64,000 nucleotides of DNA from Synechococcus sp. RSCCF101 (GTDB lineage Bacteria; Cyanobacteriota; Cyanobacteriia; PCC-6307; Cyanobiaceae): contig NZ_CP035632.1 in NCBI RefSeq assembly GCF_008807075.1, positions 806,001 through 870,000 on the forward strand. The letters run 5' to 3'. The notes under the pieces are model-generated. The model saw only the letters and a list, made by a program, of their open reading frames with translations. It ran no database searches and was not told the DNA's origin. Both the position numbers and the translations under genes were made by a program. Below, in pieces: positions 9,497-19,900 of the stretch (positions within the stretch are counted from its first letter, which is position 1; the number at the start of each line of letters is the position of its first letter).

Positions 9497-10876
9497 CTAA
9501 CCACCCTGAGCGAAGGCGTCGTCGACGCTGCGGCGCAGCGGTGCCAACAGGAAGAGGAACAGATTGGTTCGGTCGGTCAGGATGTCAGCGGTCACAGTCA
9601 TGCCGGCTGTGAGCGGATAGGAGGTGTCCGCAAGCTGCGATGAGGTCCGGTCGAGTTCAATCACCACCTGAAAGTAGGGCTGACCGGTGCTCTCATCCGT
9701 GAAGGTGGAAGGAGACACGCGCTTCACACGTCCATCGACGGTGCCATAGCGGGTGTAGTCGTAGGCCTCCACCTTGAGGGAGGCGGTCTGACCGACCTGC
9801 ACATTGCCCACGTCCGCCGGTCGCACGCGGGTCAGGGCGATCATCTCACTGCCCGTCGGAACCACCTGGGCCACAACCGACCCGGGGGCGATGACCCCGC
9901 CGATGGTTCGGACCGGCAGACGGTTGACAATGCCATCCACAGGTGAGCGAACCGTGAGCCGATCCTCATCGGAGAGGTTGCGGCCGAGAACACTATCGAG
10001 TTCAGCCTTTTCACTGGCCACCTGAACCAGGCGGCTGTAATCATCCAGGATCTGCTTGCGGCCCAGCTCAAGAAGGGACAGCTTCTGCTCGGCCAGGTGG
10101 CCGTTCAGTTCAGCCAGCTGAGTCTCCGTGCTGGCGATGCGCCGCTGCGCCTCAAGGAAGTCGTTGTGGGAGATGGCCCCCTCCGCCTCCAGCATCGAAT
10201 AGCCGCTCAGCTGCTCCTTCAGCAGAGCGATCTCGTCGAGGTATTCATCACGCTGGTCCTCGAGGGTTTGAACCCGCTGGCGTTGCACCTCCTGCTGCTG
10301 CTGCAGAAACTCCGCCCGCGCGTCGGTCAGATCACGAAAGGCCTTCGCCACAGAGGCCGATGGCACGCTGGGGGTGGTCTCCGCAAAGGGGGCCTCCTCA
10401 CCGATCGCATTCCTGAGCTCGCGCTGTTCGAGCAGGAGATTGGTGATGCGCGTCTGCGTCTGCTGCCGCTGACCGCTGGTGGCCACCTCATCGAGTTCCA
10501 GGATCGGATCGCCCTGGCGCACCGAGGTGCCTTCCGGAGCGCGGATTCGCTTGACGATGCCGCCATTGAGATGGGCCACATCCTGGAGCTCAGCCAGAGG
10601 CTCGATCTCCCCGGAGGCGATCACATAGTTCTGAATCGGAATCAGCCACGACAACACCAGAGCCCCGCCCAGGCCGTAGGTGGTGGTCAGCAACCAGCGC
10701 CTGGCTTTCGTTTCACCTGTTGTGCGGCCGAGCTGATCGGCAGCGATCAACTCATCCGGTTGACTGAATCCCTCCGACTCACTCTTCGTGAGGCGCCACG
10801 ATGTGGTGGAGCGGTCATTGGAACCGTTGGACGAACGGGGCGTCGCGGAGGAATCGTGAGCGGAGTGAGTGGTCAT
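9497..10876 (-). CDS. HlyD-family periplasmic adaptor (membrane fusion protein)
   Basis: About 459 residues from ATG 10876 (GTG 10903 is possible). A cytoplasmic Ser/Thr-rich tail and one membrane helix (WLLTTTYGLGGALVLSWLI) are followed by a split lipoyl/barrel-sandwich domain (VIASGEIEPLAELQDVAHLN, then VRSPVDGIVNRLPV) around a long coiled coil at residues 135-320, and a C-terminal beta-barrel with a last strand ILTDRTNLFLFLLAPL. Such adaptors link an inner-membrane ABC exporter to TolC in type I secretion. It lies 57 bases after the giant repeat protein gene and three bases before the first ABC gene. Confidence 0.9.
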   Translation of the reverse strand: MTTHSAHDSSATPRSSNGSNDRSTTSWRLTKSESEGFSQPDELIAADQLGRTTGETKARRWLLTTTYGLGGALVLSWLIPIQNYVIASGEIEPLAELQDVAHLNGGIVKRIRAPEGTSVRQGDPILELDEVATSGQRQQTQTRITNLLLEQRELRNAIGEEAPFAETTPSVPSASVAKAFRDLTDARAEFLQQQQEVQRQRVQTLEDQRDEYLDEIALLKEQLSGYSMLEAEGAISHNDFLEAQRRIASTETQLAELNGHLAEQKLSLLELGRKQILDDYSRLVQVASEKAELDSVLGRNLSDEDRLTVRSPVDGIVNRLPVRTIGGVIAPGSVVAQVVPTGSEMIALTRVRPADVGNVQVGQTASLKVEAYDYTRYGTVDGRVKRVSPSTFTDESTGQPYFQVVIELDRTSSQLADTSYPLTAGMTVTADILTDRTNLFLFLLAPLRRSVDDAFAQGG

Positions 10877-10933
10877 CGCATCGGTGAATGGCGAAGCTCC
10901 CACGTGATCGTAGGAGCGGGTGTGAAATCGTGC

Positions 10934-13900
10934 TCAGGAGCCCATATCGCCGAGCTGCTCGTCCAGAGCCTGTCTCGGTTCCTCCATCAGCGGTGGTTCA
11001 GGCTCCATGGAGGCAACATCCATATCCTGTGAATCATCGAGCCCCATGCCGTCCACGAGGGGGTCACCGGTTTCAGGAGGCGGCTCGGGCTGAGCGGCAT
11101 CAAGCGACAAGGGGTCGGTGGGCGTCTCCAGCAGAGAAGCGGCATCGTCGTCAACCGAAGGGTCCTCACTCAGGGGATCCGGAGCAGCACTCTCTGCCGA
11201 GAGAAGCTCGGAGACGGCCTGCAGCACGGCATCCCCTTCCGGCGCCGAATCGGGGGTCTGCAGCTCATCCGCACCCGGCTGGAGCACAGCCGGGCCGGCC
11301 TCGGATGAGGGGTCCGGATCAGCGATGAGAGCCTGGCTGCTGGCCAGCAGATCTGCGCCCAGTCCTTCGCTGGTGCCCGCGGCGGGTTCCGGCTGAGAGG
11401 CCACAGCGTTACCGGAATCCGGGGACTCCGGCTCCGAGGACCCCCCTCCCACAGGGGCGCTCTCCTGCTCCAGCACCACCGAGGCTGCCGGATCGTCGGT
11501 GTTGGGCTGATCGGCGGAACCCAGCAACCAGTCCAGCGGGTCGCCTGAGTCCTGGTCAGGACCGGCTGCCGCGTCATCAGCCGGTTGCCAGCTGGCCTGG
11601 TCATCCGCAGAGGCGGTGACCATCAGCGCGCCTTGCTCGGTCTCCACCACCAGGTGCTGTTGGCCGTCCGCACCCTGTTCCATGTGAACGCCGCTGATGG
11701 TCCGGCCTCCCAGATCCTCGAGAAGATCAGGCGCAACAGTGGCCAGAAGCTGGGCGTCGTCAGCCTGCTGTCCGAGCGACAGTTGAAAGCCGTAGGAGGC
11801 GGCCATGGCCTCGAGCGAGGCGGCATCGTCCGCAGGGCTGTCCGCCTGGGCGGGTGCGCTGTCCGCGACGCCGCGATTGTCGAAGGCGGGAACGGAGAAC
11901 TGGGTGCTGCCCCGGTCCTGGTCGCCATCGCTGATGGTGAGCTTGAGATCCTGCAACCCGTTGGGCAGGTGCACGCCAGGGAGCGGATGGAAACTGATCG
12001 CGCCCTGGCGTGAGCCGGCCTGGGTGAAATCGGATCCGAGCCTCACATCGAAGCTGCCAAGGCCGGGAACCGTGATCTCGAACTGACCATTGCCATGGTC
12101 CTGCACATTGGAGCTCTGTCCCGAGGCATCGAAGCTCGCCGTGAAGGGGCGAACCGCTGTGGCTCCCTGGGTCGCAAGCACCACATGCTCGAGGGCCAGC
12201 TGGAATCCGGGGGCGTGCCCCGATGCGGCAGGAGCGCCGCTCGCTGACGCGGCATGAGACCCATCATCGGCACCCATGTCGTAGGTGAAGGCCCACGAAG
12301 CCTCAAAGGGGTCCGGCTTCGGTGCCACGTGCTGGGCCACCACATGCTGGATCTGCTGCGCCACGCCACCGGCATCGGTGACCGTTTCCACCACACTGCC
12401 CTTGGGAAGGCTGCCACTGAACAACTGCTCCAGTTGGGCCGCCAGCTCATCCTTGGAGCCGGTGAGACCCATGGCCAGCAGCAAGGGGTCCCGATGGCCT
12501 GGCTCCTGGTTCAGTGCATCAAGGGCACTCTGGAGCTGCTCGGAGCCGGCGACGCCCTCGCTGTTGTACTGGCCCCTGGCGATGAGGTCATGGATGGTAT
12601 CAACGGCGTGGGCGTGACCGTCAATGGTCAGACCCGTGACCTGCACTCCACCGACCTGGTTGGGAACAAACACGAGGGGGTTGCTGCCGTCGCTGCCTGA
12701 GCCGTGGTGCATCTGCGGCAGCGTGAGCCAGCCAACGATCTCATTCTGACCATCACGAACAGCCATTCCTTCAGCATTGCCATGCCTCGAGCCACGAGTC
12801 AGATCATCATTGTGAAGCGCATTGCGAAGGTCAGCAGCAGTGACGGAAACATGCTCAGTGGATCCGCCCCTTGTGAACTGAACATCAATCCTGTGGTTGC
12901 GCTGTGAGCTGCTGTGGTCGTAGTTGACACGGCTCCAGCCTGGAATCCGATCGCCAATGAGATTGAAGACATCTTCCTTGTCATCGCTATCAAAACGACT
13001 GCCGTCCGTCAACTTGTCGTGCAGGCGTCCGTCACGATCATGAGCAAGCACGACTGATTGCCCGGGGATCACATCATCGCCAGTGGTGGTCTGACCATCC
13101 GTCATGAACAGCAGATTGGTGTCCGTACCGATCGTGACACCGGAGCCTGCACCCTGGGGATGAAGCGGATCCGAGGCATCACCTCGCCAGTGTTGCGCCA
13201 TCTGATGGGCCAGGTCCCAGGCCTCAGCATGGTTGGTGCTTCCGTCAGACTTGTGGCGGAGATAGCTCTCGAGCCCACCGAGGAGTTGCGCATAGGCAGG
13301 CTGGCCATGCTGACCGCCAGTTGAATCCACCATCGCCGGGGTGATGTCAACATAGTGGGGAGCAACGCCTGAAGTACCGAAACGGGCCACAGCGATGTGC
13401 ACATTGCCAGGTGTTGCGTCGGGACCCGGAGTTTCGATGTGCCAATGCCTCATGTCGGTCACGTCCTGGCCTGTGGTCACCTTGTAGCCGGCGTTCGTCA
13501 ATGCCTGTTTGATGGTTGACGCGGTGGATTCCAGCTGCTGGCTGATGCGATAACTGTCATCGATCTCATGGTGATGGCTATGAGAGCCCCATTGTTCTCC
13601 CGGCGCATGGTGTGAGGCATAGTCAGCCTTTCGTGATCCATCCACGGTCTCCCACATGGACCCGCTGTAGTCGAGCACCAGACCGATGTTCTGGTGCGGT
13701 CCATAGTCATGGGTCGTCACCGCATGGGAGGGAGGCGTTCCCTGTCCCGTGGTTGTGGCCACCGTTCCAGGAACGGACACACCTCCCTCCACATGCACCA
13801 GCGTGGGTTGTGTGATCTCCGGCCCGTCGTCGCGGAAGGAGAGGTGGCTACCGAGATCGGCGCGGATCGTGCCGCTCAGGGGATCGCCATCCGCGTCCTG

Positions 13901-16900
13901 ACCGCTCACCTGGGCCGTCATCTCCACCAGGCCATCGCGAAGGCTGATGGGTTCATCCGTCGATGCGGTGTTGGGGTGGTCGATCTGATGCGTCTGAATC
14001 AATGTGGGCCTGCCCTGTCCATCCATGCGCACGTTGAACACCGTGTTCTCGGTGGTCAGACCACTCGTGGCCTGCGCCGTCGACGCGAAGACAAAACCAG
14101 CCCTGTGGTGCAGATAGATGGTCTGACCGTTCTGCGTCAGGCCCGAATCCACCCCCTGCCCCGCACTGGGATCGTAGCCCTTCACCGCCAGGCCAAACCC
14201 ACTGACGGTCGGTACAACCGCCCCCGATCCATCATCGGCACCGAGTGAGACGCCCTGCTGGGCGGCCTGGGCGAACTGCTGGGCCATCAACCCGGAATGA
14301 TCCGTGGCCGTCGACAAGCCGCCACCGGCAACATCGCTGTCATCGGTCTCCAACTGCGTTCGCAGCTGGATGGTCTGATCGATCACCGACGGGCCATCAT
14401 CCCGGAACGACAGATGCGTTCCCAGATCCGCTCGGATCGTGCCGCTCACTGGATCGCCATCGGCATCCTGACCGCTCACCTGGGCCGTCATCTCCACCAG
14501 GCCCGAACCCAGACTGATCGCTTCATCGATCGATCCAGTATTGGGATGATCGATCTGGTGCACCTGGATCAGGCTGGGCCGACCCTGCCCATCCATCCGG
14601 ACAGCAAACACTGTGTTCGCCCCTGCAATGGCGTTGGTTCCCTGTTCCGTGGAGCCAACAACACCGCCGGAGACCTTGTGCAGATAAATGGCCTGACCGT
14701 TCTGCGTCAGACCCGAATCCACGCCCTGCATGGTGTGAATGTCATAGCCCTTCACCGTCAGACCAAACCCACTGATGGTTGGTGCCACCGCTGGGGCGCC
14801 ATCATCCGCACCAAGAGAGAAGCCGGTCTGCGCTGCACGGGCAAACTCCTGAGCGATGGCACCCGTTGGATCGGTTGCGGTGGTCATGCCGCCAGCGGCG
14901 ATGTCGGTGTCATCGGTCTCCAGCGTCGTGTGGAGCTGGATCGTCTGATCGATCACCGACGGTCCATCATCCCGGAACGACAGATGCGATCCCAGATCCG
15001 CACGGATCGTGCCGCTCAACGGATCGCCATCGGCATCCTGACCGCTCACCTGAGCCGTCATCTCCACCAGGCCCGAGCCAAGAGGGATCGCTTCATCCGT
15101 TGATCCAGTATCGGGATGATCGATCTGGTGCACCTGGATCAGGCTGGGCCGACCCTGTCCATCCATCCGGACAGCAAACACGGTGTTCGCCCCTGCTAAG
15201 GCGTTGGTTCCCTGTTCCGTGGAGCCAACAACACCGCCGGAGACCTCGTGGAGATAAATCGTCTGACCGTTCTGCGTCAGACCCGAATCCACGCCCTGCA
15301 TGGTGCGAACGTCATAGCCCTTGACCGTCAGACCAAACCCACTGATGGTTGGTGCCACCGCTGGGGCGCCATCATCCGCACCAAGAGAGAAGCCGGTCTG
15401 CGCTGCACGGGCAAACTCCTGAGCGATGGCACCCGTTGGATCGGTTGCGGTGGTCATGCCGCCAGCGGCGATGTCGGTGTCATCGGTCTCCAGCGTCGTG
15501 TGGAGCTGGATCGTCTGATCGATCACCGATGGACCATCATCCCGGAACGACAGATGCGATCCCAGATCCGCACGGATCGTGCCGCTCAACGGATCGCCAT
15601 CGGCGTCCTGACCGCTCACCTGAGCCGTCATCTCCACCAGGCCCGAGCCAAGAGGGATCGCTTCATCCGTTGATCCAGTATCGGGATGATCGATCTGGTG
15701 CACCTGGATCAGGCTGGGCCGACCCTGTCCATCCATCCGGACAGCAAACACGGTGTTCGCCCCTGCTAAGGCGTTGGTTCCCTGTTCCGTGGAGCCAACA
15801 ACACCGCCGGAGACCTCGTGGAGATAAATCGTCTGACCGTTCTGCGTCAGACCCGAATCCACGCCCTGACCAGCACTGGGGTCATAGCCCTTCACCGACA
15901 GCCCATAGCCGCTGACGCTCGCCGCCACAGCTCCAGCGCCAGCATCCGCTCCAAGCCCAATCCCTGCTCCCGCCGCACGCGCAAACTCCTGCGCAATCGC
16001 ACCCGTCGGATCGGTGGCGACCGAAACCTGGCCTCCAGCCGTTTCCGTATCGTCCGTCTCCAACTGCGTCTGCAGCTGGATCGTCTGATCGATCACCGAT
16101 GGACCATCATCCCGGAACGACACATGGCCACCGAGGTCGGCACGAACCGAGCCTGAGTAGGGAGACTGGTCGGCATGGGAGCCTGTGAATTCACCCACCA
16201 ACGCAATCTTTCCGCTGGGGAGGCTGACCACTTCGTCGACATTGCTTGTATCCGGATGATCGATCTCCTGGAGCTGCGTCAGACGGGGATGACCAGCAGC
16301 ATCAACATCGAGGACGAAAACAGGAGAAGTGCCTGGCCCTGCGGCCTGAAGCGAACCAACAACGACGGAAGGGGATTGCTGGTGCAGATAGATCGTCTGA
16401 CCATTGCTCGTCATGCCTGACACCACACCCTGTCCGGGCTGGGCACCATTCACGGCAAACGAGAGCCGAGTCAGCGAGAGGGCTGACCCGCCACCCAGCT
16501 GTGGGGCCAACTGACCAGCGGCGACCTGCGTCAGAGCACCTCGCCAGGCGCCCGCTTGATCCACGTCGGTGGACTGCCCAGAAGGCGTCGCCTGAGACCC
16601 CCCGCGGGTTTCGGAGTCATCGGTCTGAAGGGTCGTCGACAGGGAGGTCATTGCCTCGACCAGGTCCGGCACCAGCCCAGGCGTCGCCTGCGGCACCATC
16701 CCCGGTGTCGGCTGCGGAACCAGCCCGGGTGTCATCCCCGGCGTCATGTCCGGCACCAGGCCAGGCGTCATGCCAGGCGTCAGCTCCGGCACCATCCCCG
16801 GCGTCGGCTGCGGAACCAGCCCGGGTGTCATCCCCGGCGTCATGTCCGGCACCAGGCCAGGCGTCATGCCAGGCGTCAGCTCAGGCACCATCCCCGGCGT

Positions 16901-19900
16901 CGGCTGCGGAACCAGCCCGGGTGTCATCCCCGGCGTCATGTCCGGCACCAGGCCAGGCGTCATGCCCGGTGTCAGCTCCGGCACCATCCCCGGCGTCGGC
17001 TGCGGAACCAGCCCGGGTGTCATCCCCGGCGTCATGTCCGGCACCAGGCCCGGCGTCATGCCCGGTGTCAGCTCCGGCACCATCCCCGGCGTCGGCTGCG
17101 GAACCAGCCCGGGTGTCATCCCAGGCGTCATGTCCGGCACCAGGCCCGGCGTCATGCCAGGCGTCAGCTCCGGCACCATCCCCGGCGTCGGCTGCGGAAC
17201 CAGCCCGGGTGTCATCCCAGGCGTCATGTCCGGCACCAGGCCCGGCGTCATGCCAGGCGTCAGCTCAGGCACCATCCCCGGCGTCGGCTGCGGAACCAGC
17301 CCGGGTGTCATCCCAGGCGTCATGTCCGGCACCAGACCAGGCGTCATGCCAGGTGTCAGCTCAGGCACCATCCCCGGCGTCGGCTGCGGAACCAGCCCGG
17401 GTGTCATCCCCGGCGTCATGTCCGGCACCAGGCCCGGCGTCATGCCAGGCGTCAGCTCAGGCACCATCCCCGGCGTCGGCTGCGGAACCAGCCCGGGTGT
17501 CATCCCGGGCGTCATGTCCGGCACCAGGCCCGGCGTCATGCCAGGCGTCAGCTCCGGCACCATCCCCGGCGTCGGCTGCGGAACCAGCCCGGGTGTCATC
17601 CCCGGCGTCATGTCCGGCACCAGGCCAGGCGTCATGCCCGGTGTCAGCTCCGGCACCATCCCCGGCGTCGGCTGCGGAACCAGCCCGGGTGTCATCCCGG
17701 GCGTCATGTCCGGCACCAGACCCGGCGTCATGCCAGGCGTCAGCTCCGGCACCATCCCCGGCGTCGGCTGCGGAACCAGCCCGGGTGTCATCCCCGGCGT
17801 CATGTCCGGCACCAGGCCCGGCGTCATGCCCGGTGTCAGCTCCGGCACCATCCCCGGCGTCGGCTGCGGAACCAGCCCGGGTGTCATCCCAGGCGTCATG
17901 TCCGGCACCAGGCCCGGCGTCATGCCAGGCGTCAGCTCAGGCACCATCCCCGGCGTCGGCTGCGGAACCAGCCCGGGTGTCATCCCAGGCGTCATGTCCG
18001 GCACCAGGCCAGGCGTCATGCCAGGCGTCAGCTCAGGCACCATCCCCGGCGTCGGCTGCGGAACCAGCCCGGGCGTCATCCCGGGCGTCATGTCCGGCAC
18101 CAGACCCGGCGTCATGCCAGGCGTCAGCTCAGGCACCATCCCCGGCGTCGGCTGCGGAACCAGCCCGGGTGTCATCCCGGGCGTCATGTCCGGCACCAGG
18201 CCAGGCGTCATGCCAGGCGTCAGCTCAGGCACCATCCCCGGCGTCGGCTGCGGAACCAGCCCGGGTGTCATCCCGGGCGTCATGTCCGGCACCAGACCCG
18301 GCGTCATGCCCGGTGTCAGCTCCGGCACCATCCCCGGCGTCGGCTGCGGAACCAGCCCGGGTGTCATCCCAGGCGTCATGTCCGGCACCAGACCCGGCGT
18401 CATGCCAGGTGTCAGCTCCGGCACCATCCCCGGCGTCGGCTGCGGAACCAGCCCGGGTGTCATCCCGGGCGTCATGTCCGGCACCAGACCCGGCGTCATG
18501 CCCGGTGTCAGCTCCGGCACCATCCCCGGCGTCGGCTGCGGAACCAGCCCGGGTGTCATCCCAGGCGTCATGTCCGGCACCAGGCCAGGCGTCATGCCCG
18601 GTGTCAGCTCAGGCACCATCCCCGGCGTCGGCTGCGGAACCAGCCCGGGTGTCATCCCGGGCGTCATGTCCGGCACCAGGCCAGGCGTCATGCCCGGTGT
18701 CAGCTCAGGCACCATCCCCGGCGTCGGCTGCGGAACCAGCCCGGGTGTCATCCCCGGGGTCATGTCCGGCACCAGGCCAGGCGTCATGCCAGGTGTCAGC
18801 TCCGGCACCATCCCCGGCGTCGGCTGCGGAACCAGCCCGGGTGTCATCCCGGGCCTCATGTCCGGCACCAGGCCCGGCGTCATGCCCGGTGTCAGCTCCG
18901 GCACCATCCCCGGCGTCGGCTGCGGAACCAGCCCGGGTGTCATCCCAGGCGTCATGTCCGGCACCAGGCCCGGCGTCATGCCAGGCGTCAGCTCAGGCAC
19001 CATCCCCGGCGTCGGCTGCGGAACCAGCCCGGGTGTCATCCCAGGCCTCATGTCCGGCACCAGGCCAGGCGTCATGCCCGGTGTCAGCTCCGGCACCATC
19101 CCCGGCGTCGGCTGCGGAACCAGCCCGGGTGTCATCCCCGGGGTCATGTCCGGCACCAGACCAGGCGTCATGCCAGGTGTCAGCTCCGGCACCATCCCCG
19201 GCGTCGGCTGCGGAACCAGCCCGGGTGTCATCCCAGGCGTCATGTCCGGCACCAGGCCAGGCGTCATGCCAGGCGTCAGCTCCGGCACCATCCCCGGCGT
19301 CGGCTGGGGAACCAGCCCGGGTGTCATCCCAGGCGTCATCTCCGGCACCAGGCCAGGCGTCATGCCAGGTGTCAGCTCCGGCACCATCCCCGGCGTCGGC
19401 TGGGGAACCAGCCCGGGTGTCATCCCAGGCGTCATCTCCGGCACCAGGCCCGGCGTCATGCCAGGCGTCAGCTCAGGCACCATCCCCGGCGTCGGCTGCG
19501 GAACCAGCCCGGGCGTCGCCTGCTCAGGCGTGCCCGGCGAGGGTTGGGGGTCGGCCTCTGGCGAGCCGGTCAGTCCGGAGGTCTGAGCATCGGCCGGTGC
19601 CGCCGTGGCATGCGGAATCTGAAAACCACCGAGAGCGGCGGCCTCCGTCGCCGCAGCCAGGCCAGCTCCATGGAGCCCAACCAGCTCTGGAGAGTCCGGG
19701 AAAGCCTGCGGCTGATCGTTGGGTGCAGCTCCGGGGTCCCTGGTCAGCTCAGGCTCGCGAAGCTGGGGCAACGGCTCGGTGCCCACGTGGTCCCGCACCA
19801 GGTCCACGTCGTCGCCGCCGTCCCAGCCCGCTGGTGATGCGCTGGGAGGAACGTCCGGCTCCTGGCTGACGGCCCCCTCATCCACCGAGCTGGTGGCGGG

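Noticed and set aside
16676-19524. CRISPR-like array
   Set aside because: The repeats are directly tandem without unique spacers, keep an open coding frame, and no cas genes are near.
16246-19869. Plus-strand reading frames of about 950-1200 codons across the repeat array
   Set aside because: They are frame shadows of the 96-bp repeat, whose period is a multiple of three and whose composition avoids stops in all frames. They have no domain, signal peptide or ribosome binding site, and the minus-strand frame links to conserved domains on both sides.
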